The position numbers were made by a program, and so were the translations under genes. Positions 56,594 to 64,000 of a DNA stretch of 64,000 nucleotides are shown in pieces. The notes beneath the pieces are model-generated. The model had not been told where the DNA came from. It ran no database searches and saw nothing but the letters and a program-made list of their open reading frames with translations. How positions within the stretch are numbered: position 1 is the first letter of the stretch; every line of letters begins with the position of its first letter. The DNA is from Microbulbifer agarilyticus. Lineage in GTDB: Bacteria > Pseudomonadota > Gammaproteobacteria > Pseudomonadales > Cellvibrionaceae. The DNA lies in assembly GCF_020171345.1 (NCBI RefSeq), contig NZ_JAIUZM010000002.1, positions 310,001-374,000 of the forward strand, in the 5' to 3' direction.

Positions 56594-58501
56594 TTACAGC
56601 TGAGTAATATACTGCCAGCGGTTATAGAGCCAGGTGTCTACCTTCGCGGAGGGGGTACCTTTTACGGGTGGCAAAATTTTCAGGCCGCTCGGTTGTTCGA
56701 AGATAAAGCCGCGTTGCTCTTTTAGCAGAGCGGCAATGTTGAGCAGTTCCACTTTTTCCATGTCGTGTTTGGTCGCCCCATACAATGCGGAGAAGGTCGC
56801 GATTGGATTATCGCCGGCGACCATTGCCAGGAACTCCATGGCGCGTGACTGGACTTGTATGCTGCTGGATTTTACCAGCAGTTCGCGGGCCTTCGCCGTG
56901 AATGCTGAGGCTTGCTTGCCGAAGCTGGTGGCGGATACCAGAGCGCGATACACCTTGTCGGGATCGTTCTGTTCAAGCGCTGCTTTTAGTTTTGGCATTG
57001 CTTGGTCGAAGGGCAGTAACTGCAGGTCAGCAATGTCAATCAGCTCTTGGATGTGCGCGCTATGCTCTCGGCCGTATGTATAGAGGCTGCTTTCTAGTTT
57101 TTTCTGAACCAGACGAGACTCCGGGATAAAACCAAGGTCGGGATATGCGAGTTGGTGTGTTCGCAGTTGGGTCCGCATTGCCTGCAGTTGCGGCTGGTAA
57201 TCTGGGTGCTCTGCAAGGTTGTTGGTCTCGTAGGGGTCTACTTCCAGGTTATAGAGTGCTTCTGGCTGTTTCGGTTTGAAGAATGCGGCTTGCTGCGCGT
57301 TAAGCTCTCCCGCCTGGAACAGGTTGCGCCACTCTTTGTACGCTTCCTGTTTGTAGCGATAAAAATTTTCCAGTCCATCGGGGTAGTAGGGCTGGTAATT
57401 GCGGATGTATTTCAGGTTGCCCTTGCGTAAGCTGCGAACCAAGTCGGACTTTTCGTCGAATCGGTCTGCCTGTCCATAGGCTTCGTCACGCAGATTCAGC
57501 TGCTCCAGGCTGGTGCCAGGGGAGAGGAATGCCTTACCGGGGTATGCGGCGGGTGCCTCAATGGAGGCCAACTGCAAAGCGGTGGGCGCAAAATCAATAA
57601 AGCTCACCAGCCCACTTACACGGGTGCCTTCGTGTTCCAGGCCTTTGCCCACCAAGTGCTTAAAGTTCTCTGGGACGCGGACTACCAGCGGCACACTTAA
57701 GCCTCGCTCAAAGACATATCCCTTACTGCCTGGAAGCACCCCACCGTGGTCCCCGAAGTAGAAGATAAATGTGTTTTCCAGTTCTCCATCCTGCTTTAGC
57801 TGTTCCACTACTCCGGCAATCATGCGATCGGCCTTTACGTGGTTGTCGAGTGTTCGCGCGTGGGTATAGCGAAACAGCGGGGTGTCTGGATATATCGGGG
57901 CCAGCTCTATGTCTTCTGGGGAGTGTGCGGTTGGGCTGTTCTCTAGTGCCGCGGGCTTAAAGTGCAATTTGCCTTCGTGGGTGATGCCAAAGGTCTGCAT
58001 GTGGAAGAAGGGTTGGCCTTCGGCGCGACCTCTCCAGTGGGCCTGGCTGGACAGCTCATCCCACCACTCCTCGGTGCGCGAAAAGTTGTAGTCAGTTTTG
58101 ACGTTGTTGCTGGTGTAGTAGCCGGCACGTCTCAGCAATTCGCTGAAAGGAGGAAGTCCATCCGGCAGTTCAGCTTTTGTATAGCCGCGGTGGTTCATAG
58201 TGCCGGTGGTCGTTGTGTACAGGCCGGTGGCGAGGGTGGTGCGTGCTGTAGAGCAAACCGGTGAGTTTGAAAAAGCGTTGGTGAACACGAGGCCGTCTTC
58301 AGCCAATTCCTCTACGGCCGGCATGCTCGCACCCTGGTGGTCATAAAGCTTCAGGTAGTGCTTGGAGTTGTCCTCGGTGACCAGCCAGACAATATTCGGG
58401 CGTGCGGTTTCTGGGGGGGTACTCGTCCCAGCAGTGGAAAAAGTGGATAGCCCGGAAAGGAGGGTAGAGGTCAGGGCGCAGAGCAGTAGTTTGTGGGGCA
58501 T
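56594..58501 (-). CDS. Sulfatase with atypical CSTAR active-site motif
   Basis: 635 residues, exported (signal to about residue 25). N-terminal sulfatase domain: NIVWLVTEDNSKHYLKLYD (ED where most have DD), then SNSPVCSTARTTLATGLYTT with C83 as the formylglycine site. The usual C-x-P/A-x-R reads C-S-T-A-R, with Thr in the third position. FGDHGGVLPGSKGYVFERGL carries the metal Asp/His and Lys region. The last 150 residues (about 480-630) are an extra helical/HEAT-like part. Substrate unknown; some similarity in layout to sulfamidase-type enzymes. It leads a minus-strand pair with the cytochrome. Confidence 0.88.
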   Translation of the reverse strand: MPHKLLLCALTSTLLSGLSTFSTAGTSTPPETARPNIVWLVTEDNSKHYLKLYDHQGASMPAVEELAEDGLVFTNAFSNSPVCSTARTTLATGLYTTTTGTMNHRGYTKAELPDGLPPFSELLRRAGYYTSNNVKTDYNFSRTEEWWDELSSQAHWRGRAEGQPFFHMQTFGITHEGKLHFKPAALENSPTAHSPEDIELAPIYPDTPLFRYTHARTLDNHVKADRMIAGVVEQLKQDGELENTFIFYFGDHGGVLPGSKGYVFERGLSVPLVVRVPENFKHLVGKGLEHEGTRVSGLVSFIDFAPTALQLASIEAPAAYPGKAFLSPGTSLEQLNLRDEAYGQADRFDEKSDLVRSLRKGNLKYIRNYQPYYPDGLENFYRYKQEAYKEWRNLFQAGELNAQQAAFFKPKQPEALYNLEVDPYETNNLAEHPDYQPQLQAMRTQLRTHQLAYPDLGFIPESRLVQKKLESSLYTYGREHSAHIQELIDIADLQLLPFDQAMPKLKAALEQNDPDKVYRALVSATSFGKQASAFTAKARELLVKSSSIQVQSRAMEFLAMVAGDNPIATFSALYGATKHDMEKVELLNIAALLKEQRGFIFEQPSGLKILPPVKGTPSAKVDTWLYNRWQYITQL

Positions 58502-58850
58502 GGTTTGTTATTGCTTTGTGATGGCTGTGGTATCGTTACCAAAATGATAAGGAATTACAGCCACATGTCTAGTTTCCTCTGGGAGTGATTGAAAGCAGCT
58601 GGTGCGAGATGTGTGGATGCGCAAGCCAAATGGGCTTCAATAGGGGTGGGATTGCGAATAAATTCCTTTTTTATCAATATCTTGAAGTCTTTCCATCTCC
58701 CTGAGGTTGTATTGAATTGAGGCTTAAGCCTTGCTTGATCGGTGCATGCTGGCGCCAGCTTGTTGGTGTGCGGCCTGAATATGGGAACGTTGCCATTTGT
58801 GGGGCAGTATGCATAATGTGACTGATAAGTGTGGAACAAGAATAAATCCT
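58502..58850. promoter_or_regulatory. 349-base divergent control region of the sulfatase genes
   Basis: No gene seen. It contains promoters for the minus-strand sulfatase-cytochrome pair and the plus-strand sulfatase operon. The clear element is the palindrome at 58528-58541, listed separately. The plus-side ATG at 58851 has a second ATG at 58854 and no strong ribosome site. Confidence 0.5.
58528..58541. promoter_or_regulatory. LacI-family-type palindrome TGGTA-N4-TACCA
   Basis: TGGTATCGTTACCA, CG near the centre with perfect 5-bp arms, 27 bases upstream of the minus-strand sulfatase start. It differs from the AAGCGCTT operators of the gal operon, pointing to another LacI-family regulator. 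Confidence 0.6.
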
Positions 58851-60311
58851 ATGATGTTGCAGAAATTTTCGGCATTCCTGGCCGCTCTGGCGTTATCTGT
58901 TCAGGTTTCCGCGGACTCTGAAGTTAATGCAGAGGCCGGGGTAGCTGGCAAGCAGCCCAACCTCATTGTGATCCTGACGGATGACCAGGGTTATCAAGAT
59001 GTTGGGTTCAACGGCAGTACTGAGATTGCTACGCCGCATATCGACCGCATCGCGAATGAGGGTGCGCGTTTTACCAATGGTTATGTGACCTTCTCTGTGT
59101 GCGGGCCAAGCCGTGCAGGCCTGCTGACTGGTCGCCATCAGGAGCGCTTCGGGTTTAACTTCAACCCGAGTGTTGACCCGAGTGTGCCCGGCAACGGTAT
59201 TCCTCTCAGTGAAAAGAATATTGCGGAAGTGCTACAGCCAGCGGGCTATACCAGCGGGATCGTGGGTAAATGGCATATGGGGACGCATCCAGATATGCGG
59301 CCGAACAAGCGTGGTTTCGACTACTTCTATGGGTTTCTTTCCGGGGGGCACCGCTATTTTCCTGAAGAAATGGTGTTCAATGACTTGAGCGAAGTTGAGC
59401 ACAAGTACGATTGGTACCAGACCCGTTTGCTAAGAAATGAAGAGCGCATCGACTTCGATGAGTATCTGACGGACGAGTTGTCCCATGAGGCGGTCGACTT
59501 CATCAAGCGAGAAAAGGACAACCCGTTCTTTTTGTATGTTTCCTATAACGCACCACATGCACCGCTGCAGGCAAGCCAGGAGTATCTGGATCGCTATCGC
59601 CATATCGAGAACGAGCGTCGTCGTACCTATGCAGCGATGATTGCGGCCGTGGATGATGGTGTTGGGCGGATTCTCGACACCTTGAAAGAGCAGGGTATTG
59701 ATGACAATACGCTGGTATTTTTCCTCTCGGACAACGGTGGCCCGGAGCGGCACAATGCCTCCGATAATGGCCCGTTGCGCGATGGCAAAAACTCGCTTTT
59801 TGAAGGTGGTGTGCGGGTTCCTTTCGCAGCGCGCTGGCCCGGTGTGATTCCGGCAGGTTTCGATTACGCAAACCCGGTGAGCTCAATGGATATTCTCGCG
59901 ACCATTGCCTCGCAGGCAAATGTCGACACCAGTGAGAACAAGCCGCTGGATGGAGTTGACCTGATTCCCTTCCTAACCGGTGAAGACGACGGTCTTCCCC
60001 ACGATGTCCTGTTCTGGCGCCATTTGAAAGCGGGTGGTGTTGCCGTGCGTATGGGGGATGAAAAGTTTGTCCGCAAGGGCGACGAGCGAATGCTGTTTGA
60101 TGTCTCCAGTGATCTGAGTGAAAGCAAAGACCTCAGCGCGAGCAAGCAAGAACGCGCGGAATACTTAGATGAGCAGGTTGATGCCTGGAGTGAAAGTTTC
60201 CCCGCTCCTGCATTCCCTGATGCCCATGGCTGGAAAAAGCCGGCAAAGAATAAAAAGCGTAAAAACAATAACCAGCGCAAAAAGAACAACAAAGTAGGTG
60301 AGAGCAAATGA
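58851..60311 (+). CDS. Exported sulfatase, CGPSR type, with basic Lys/Asn tail
   Basis: About 486 residues from ATG 58851 (frame opens at 58797 with a TTG; residues before 58851 are not signal-like). Signal FSAFLAALALSVQVSA. Alkaline-phosphatase-like sulfatase: VILTDDQGYQDVGFNG (DD metal ligands), VTFSVCGPSRAGLLTGRHQE with C84 as formylglycine site, GKWHMGTHPDMRP, NAPHAPLQAS, and LSDNGGPERHNASDNGPLR. The last 26 residues are almost only Lys, Asn, Arg and Gln (KKPAKNKKRKNNNQRKKNN), perhaps binding sulfated polyanions. It overlaps the next sulfatase by ATGA. Confidence 0.92.
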   Translation: MMLQKFSAFLAALALSVQVSADSEVNAEAGVAGKQPNLIVILTDDQGYQDVGFNGSTEIATPHIDRIANEGARFTNGYVTFSVCGPSRAGLLTGRHQERFGFNFNPSVDPSVPGNGIPLSEKNIAEVLQPAGYTSGIVGKWHMGTHPDMRPNKRGFDYFYGFLSGGHRYFPEEMVFNDLSEVEHKYDWYQTRLLRNEERIDFDEYLTDELSHEAVDFIKREKDNPFFLYVSYNAPHAPLQASQEYLDRYRHIENERRRTYAAMIAAVDDGVGRILDTLKEQGIDDNTLVFFLSDNGGPERHNASDNGPLRDGKNSLFEGGVRVPFAARWPGVIPAGFDYANPVSSMDILATIASQANVDTSENKPLDGVDLIPFLTGEDDGLPHDVLFWRHLKAGGVAVRMGDEKFVRKGDERMLFDVSSDLSESKDLSASKQERAEYLDEQVDAWSESFPAPAFPDAHGWKKPAKNKKRKNNNQRKKNNKVGESK

Positions 60312-61855
60312 TCAAGAAGCAATTAATCGCAGCTTCATTGGCGCTGACGACAGCTTTGAGTGGCTGCAGCCAATCTGAAGATGTGGCAATTCCGACAGTC
60401 ACACATGAAGAAAACAAAAAGCCCAATGTAGTGATTTTCTATATTGATGATCTGGGCTGGGGCGATTTGGGTTCTTACGGTGCCACCGGCGTTGAAACGC
60501 CAGCAATTGACCGTATTGCCGATAACGGCATCCGTTTCACCGATGGGCATTCGTCTGCAGCTACCTGCACCCCATCGCGCTACTCCCTCTTAACTGGAGA
60601 GCACGGTTTCCGCAGTCAGGCGAAAATCCTCAAAGGCGATGCACCTGCACTGATTCAGCCAGGTAAAGCGACCCTGGCATCCATGTTGAAAAAAGCCGGT
60701 TACACCACCGGGGTGGTAGGTAAGTGGCACCTTGGGTTGGGCGACGGCAACGTCGATTGGAATGCAGACATCAAGCCCGGGCCCCTGGAAATCGGCTTTG
60801 ACTACAGCTTCCTGCTACCCGCGACCGGTGACCGCGTACCGACCGTATACGTAGAGAATCACAATGTCGTTAACCTGGACCAGGCAGACCCGATTCAAGT
60901 GAACTACCGCGGTAAAGTGGGTGATCGCCCGACCGGCTATGAAAATCCGGAACTGCTGCGCTTCTGGGCAGACCCGCAACACAATGAAACCATCGTCAAT
61001 GGTGTAAGCCGTATTGGCCATATGGCGGGCGGGGAATCTGCACTGTGGAAAGACGAAGACTTCGCTCAGGTGTTTACCGACAAGGCGATCGAGTTTATTC
61101 GCGCGAATAAAGACAACCCGTTCTTCCTGTTCAAGTCCTATCACGATATTCATGTGCCGCGTCTGCCACACCCTCAGTTCGAGGGTAAGAGCACCATGGG
61201 CGTTCGCGGTGATGCCATCGTTCAGATGGACTGGATGACTGGCCGGGTAATCGATGAAATCGAAAATCTGGGGCTGGCTGAAAACACCCTGATCATCTTT
61301 ACCAGTGACAACGGCCCCGTACTGTTTGACGGCTACCGTGACAGCGCCATTGAGTTGCTGGGTGAGCATAAACCGGCCGGCCCGTTCAGTGGTGGTAAGT
61401 ACAGCCGTCTGGAAGCCGGTACCCGCGTGCCGACCATCGCCTACTGGCCGGGCACCATCAAGCCTCTGGTGAGCGATGCGCTGGTTTCACAGATGGATAT
61501 CTACGCCTCTCTGGCGAAGCTGGTTGGTGTTGAGGTGCCTGAAGGTGAGGCCGTGGATAGCCTGGATCAGCTTGCCGTTTGGCTGGGCGAAAGCACAGAA
61601 GGGCGTACCGATCTGTTGGAGGAGTCGCTCGGTAACGTTGCGCTGCGTCATCATAACTACAAGTTCATCCCGGGCAATGACAGCAAGCCGAGATTTATCA
61701 AGGCGAAGAAAATCCGCGGTGGCTACCAGAGCGACGACCAGCTGTATGATCTGGATCAGGATATTGGCGAGCACAATAACATTGCCGCTGAAAACCCTGA
61801 GCTGGTAGAGCAATTCCGCACGCGTATTGCTGAAATTACTCAAGGTTCTTACTAA
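60308..61855 (+). CDS. Lipoprotein sulfatase, CTPSR type
   Basis: 515 residues, ATG overlapping the previous stop. Signal ends in a lipobox LTTALSGC (C20), so it is membrane-anchored, probably to the outer membrane. Sulfatase motifs: VVIFYIDDLGWGDLGSYG, SSAATCTPSRYSLLTGEHGF (C87 as formylglycine site), VGKWHLGLGDG, SYHDIHVPRLPHPQF and FTSDNGPVLFDGYRD. Needs an anaerobic or aerobic formylglycine-generating enzyme; none is in the window. Anchoring suggests action on oligosaccharides at the cell surface or in the periplasm. Confidence 0.92.
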   Translation: MIKKQLIAASLALTTALSGCSQSEDVAIPTVTHEENKKPNVVIFYIDDLGWGDLGSYGATGVETPAIDRIADNGIRFTDGHSSAATCTPSRYSLLTGEHGFRSQAKILKGDAPALIQPGKATLASMLKKAGYTTGVVGKWHLGLGDGNVDWNADIKPGPLEIGFDYSFLLPATGDRVPTVYVENHNVVNLDQADPIQVNYRGKVGDRPTGYENPELLRFWADPQHNETIVNGVSRIGHMAGGESALWKDEDFAQVFTDKAIEFIRANKDNPFFLFKSYHDIHVPRLPHPQFEGKSTMGVRGDAIVQMDWMTGRVIDEIENLGLAENTLIIFTSDNGPVLFDGYRDSAIELLGEHKPAGPFSGGKYSRLEAGTRVPTIAYWPGTIKPLVSDALVSQMDIYASLAKLVGVEVPEGEAVDSLDQLAVWLGESTEGRTDLLEESLGNVALRHHNYKFIPGNDSKPRFIKAKKIRGGYQSDDQLYDLDQDIGEHNNIAAENPELVEQFRTRIAEITQGSY

Positions 61856-61866
61856 CAGGTGGTTTT

Positions 61867-63285
61867 ATGACAGTGCATCGGATATTGAAGTACGGGATAC
61901 GTTTTGCAGCCGCTGCGATTGTTTCGATTTTGGCACCTCATGTTGCCGCCGCAGAAAAGTCTGCAAAGCCGAACTTCGTACTCATTCTGGCTGATGATCT
62001 TGGGTACGGTGATCTGGGCTATACCGGCAGCACTCAGATTCGCACGCCAAATATCGATGCGCTGGCAGCCAGTGGGGCCATTATCGACCAGGGTTATGTG
62101 AGCGCCCCGGTTTGCGGCCCCTCCCGCGCAGGCCTGATGACCGGCCGTAATCAGGTGAATTTTGGTTTTGATAATAACCCGGTAAAACCCGTACCGCAGT
62201 TCAAGCCCGAGTATTTCGGCTTGCCTGTGGGCGAAAAAACGATTGCGGATCGTTTGGCTGAGCTTGGTTACATCAATGGCTTGATGGGCAAATGGCACCT
62301 GGGCGACCAGGATCAGTTTCGACCCAGCCGCCGTGGCTTTCACGAGGTGTGGACCTACCCGGTAGGCGGGCACGACTACTTCCGTTCTGAGCCCGATGGG
62401 GAGGGCTATCTGTCGCCATTGGAGAGTAACTTCAAAACGCCAGACCCCATCACTTATCTAACGGATGATACGGCGAATGAAAGTATCGACTTTATCCGTC
62501 GTCACAAAGACAAGCCGTTTTTCCTGTATGCGTCCTTCAATGCGCCGCATACCCCGTTGCAGGCCACCGAAGAAGATTTGGCGCTGTACCAGCATATTGC
62601 CGATGAAAAGCGGCGCACATACGCCGCGATGGTGCACAACCTGGACGTAAACGTTGGCCGGATTGTTCGTGAACTCAAGGAACTGGGACTTTATGACAAC
62701 ACCATGGTGGTGTTTCTGAGTGATAACGGTGGTCCCATTGCCGCCAAAAACCCATGGACACTGAATGCCCCCTATCGTGGCTCCAAGGGGGGCTTGTTGG
62801 AGGGCGGTATCCGTGTTCCGTTCCTGGTTTCATGGCCACAGGGTATTGAGGCAGGATTGCGTTACGAATATCCGGTAACTGCACTCGACATTACCCCAAC
62901 CTTCGTTGAACTTGCTGGTGGCGCCATTGCCGAATCCGACAAGCTCGATGGATCCAACGTGTACCCGTACCTCGCGGGCAAAGTTGCGGGCAACCCTAAC
63001 GACGATATGAAGTGGCGTTTCACAATCAGTGCCAGTATTCGGGAAGATGACTGGAAACTGGTGCGCCTGCCTGACCGCTTGCCGATGCTGTTCAATGTAA
63101 AAGCAGATCCGTCCGAGCAGAATGATGTTGCCCACCTTCACCGGGAACGCGTTGTGCGTATGCTGAAAGCGCTGGGAGACTGGGACGTATCTGCGCCGCA
63201 CCCGCTATACCTCGAAGGGGAGCAATGGCGACGTGTTCAGCTGGACAACTATGACGTTGAGTACCGGCTGACGCAGCCAAATTGA
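61867..63285 (+). CDS. Exported sulfatase, CGPSR type, paralogue of 58851-60311
   Basis: 472 residues. Signal RFAAAAIVSILAPHVAAA. LILADDLGYGDLGYTGSTQI, VSAPVCGPSRAGLMTGRNQV (C83 as formylglycine site), GKWHLGDQDQFRPSRRGFH, NAPHTPLQATEED, LSDNGGPIAAKNPWTLNAPY. Strongly alike the 58851 sulfatase in the GFxxNP and RRTYAAMV segments, so the two probably arose by duplication. It lacks the basic tail. Eleven bases after the previous gene, 22 before the GH95 gene. Confidence 0.92.
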   Translation: MTVHRILKYGIRFAAAAIVSILAPHVAAAEKSAKPNFVLILADDLGYGDLGYTGSTQIRTPNIDALAASGAIIDQGYVSAPVCGPSRAGLMTGRNQVNFGFDNNPVKPVPQFKPEYFGLPVGEKTIADRLAELGYINGLMGKWHLGDQDQFRPSRRGFHEVWTYPVGGHDYFRSEPDGEGYLSPLESNFKTPDPITYLTDDTANESIDFIRRHKDKPFFLYASFNAPHTPLQATEEDLALYQHIADEKRRTYAAMVHNLDVNVGRIVRELKELGLYDNTMVVFLSDNGGPIAAKNPWTLNAPYRGSKGGLLEGGIRVPFLVSWPQGIEAGLRYEYPVTALDITPTFVELAGGAIAESDKLDGSNVYPYLAGKVAGNPNDDMKWRFTISASIREDDWKLVRLPDRLPMLFNVKADPSEQNDVAHLHRERVVRMLKALGDWDVSAPHPLYLEGEQWRRVQLDNYDVEYRLTQPN

Positions 63286-63307
63286 TCCCCCTGCAGGAAC
63301 GCAGCCC

Positions 63308-64000
63308 ATGTCGACCGCTTCAAAACGCAATGTATTGAGTCTGATTGCTGCGTTCCTGCTGTCCCCAAACATTGCCGTTTCAGAGTCGGCCGAGCACGAT
63401 CCTGCACATGCAATTTGGTTTGAGCAGCCCGCATTGAATTGGGACCAGGCATTGCCGATCGGTAATGGCCGCCTTGGTGCCATGGTATTCGGCGGAATAG
63501 GCCACGAGCGCCTTCAGCTCAACGAAGATTCCATGTGGGCAGGGCAGCCGACGGATCGCTTCAACCGCGGTTCTAAGGTCAAGCTCGATGCATACCGCGA
63601 ATCCTTGTTTAACGGAGATCACGCATCTGTTGAGCAGGGCATTATGCGGGAGCTCTCGATCAACCAGACTCCCGTGCGCTCTCATCAAACCCTGGGTGAT
63701 CTGTTTCTGACATTTGACCATGCCGAAGCCAGTCACTTTCATCGCGCTTTGGATCTGAAAACCGCTGTCGCCAGCGTAAGCTATATGCACGATGGCGTGC
63801 GCTTTCAGCGCCAAACCTTTTCTTCACAGCCCGACCAAATTCTGGTCTCGCGGCTAACTGCCAGTGAGCCTGGCGCGTTAAGTTTCACCCTGCGCCTGTC
63901 CCGTCCGGAGGATAACGGTATTCCGACGGCGACTACTCGAGTCGTTGGCAGTAATACCCTGGTGCAATCCGGGCAAGTCACGCAGGTTGGGGGAATTGAT
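63308..64000 (+). CDS. GH95-family alpha-L-fucosidase/alpha-L-galactosidase, 3' end beyond window
   Basis: First 231 codons. ATG 63308 with AGGA nine bases ahead. Signal VLSLIAAFLLSPNIAVSES. GH95 N-terminal signature: IWFEQPALNWDQALPIGNGR, LGAMVFGGIGHERLQLNEDS and MWAGQPTDRFNRGS, then QTLGDLFLTFDH. This beta-sandwich domain precedes the catalytic (alpha/alpha)6 barrel, which lies outside the window. GH95 exo-enzymes release L-fucose (plant, algal, milk glycans) or L-galactose. Coupled to three sulfatases, the target is probably a sulfated fucose- or L-galactose-bearing algal glycan (inference). Confidence 0.92.
   Translation, partial: MSTASKRNVLSLIAAFLLSPNIAVSESAEHDPAHAIWFEQPALNWDQALPIGNGRLGAMVFGGIGHERLQLNEDSMWAGQPTDRFNRGSKVKLDAYRESLFNGDHASVEQGIMRELSINQTPVRSHQTLGDLFLTFDHAEASHFHRALDLKTAVASVSYMHDGVRFQRQTFSSQPDQILVSRLTASEPGALSFTLRLSRPEDNGIPTATTRVVGSNTLVQSGQVTQVGGID

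Overview
The window is a 64 kb chromosomal segment of a marine-type gammaproteobacterium. Gene order around gyrA, serC, pheA, tyrA-aroA, cmk, rpsA and ihfB follows the Pseudomonas/Cellvibrionales pattern. A polysaccharide-degradation block (four sulfatases, a GH95 glycosidase, Leloir genes, a LacI regulator) suggests an algal-polysaccharide degrader close to Microbulbifer or another Cellvibrionales genus. That placement is inferred from synteny and gene content; no 16S gene is present.

Layout. 1-8.8 kb: a broken-off phosphate-selective-type porin, a TraB/GumN protein, a glycosyltransferase, a PagL-like lipid A deacylase, a divergent sigma-70 factor, two small envelope proteins, MurQ and a metallo-beta-lactamase-fold hydrolase. 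9.2-12.7 kb: a three-gene operon (BASS transporter, TauE/SafE permease, D-aminoacylase-type amidohydrolase). 12.8-15.3 kb: a two-gene unit of unrecognised function, a 545-residue protein with a Gly/Ser core between charged arms and a 292-residue protein with a His/Cys pattern like clan CD (caspase/CHAT/DUF4347) folds. 15.8-19.4 kb: mtaD-ubiG-mupP-yciK on the minus strand. 19.6-32.8 kb: gyrA, aromatic amino acid genes including a tyrA-aroA fusion, cmk, rpsA, ihfB, lapAB, pyrF and a ComEA-like protein. 32.9-36.8 kb: a three-gene surface-glycan initiation module at the position of the Pseudomonas O-antigen locus. 36.9-49 kb: tandem tRNA-Asn, uvrB, a DMT permease, tRNA-Val, the thrS-infC-rpmI-rplT-pheST-ihfA-merR translation block and tRNA-Pro. 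48.9-54.3 kb: a LacI repressor divergent from galTKEM. 54.3-64 kb: an octahaem cytochrome-TPR protein plus a sulfatase on the minus strand, divergent from three sulfatases and a GH95 enzyme that runs off the window.

How the parts fit. The last 15 kb looks like a regulon for desulfating and trimming a sulfated, galactose- and/or fucose-containing glycan. Exported sulfatases and the GH95 exo-enzyme would release sugars, and galM-galK-galT-galE would feed D-galactose into central metabolism. LacI-type palindromes sit in both divergent control regions but have different sequences. MurQ and MupP in one genome imply two fates for recycled N-acetylmuramate 6-phosphate. The most novel-looking locus is the 545/292-residue pair at 12773-15301. 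All family assignments were made by reading motifs; no database search was run.
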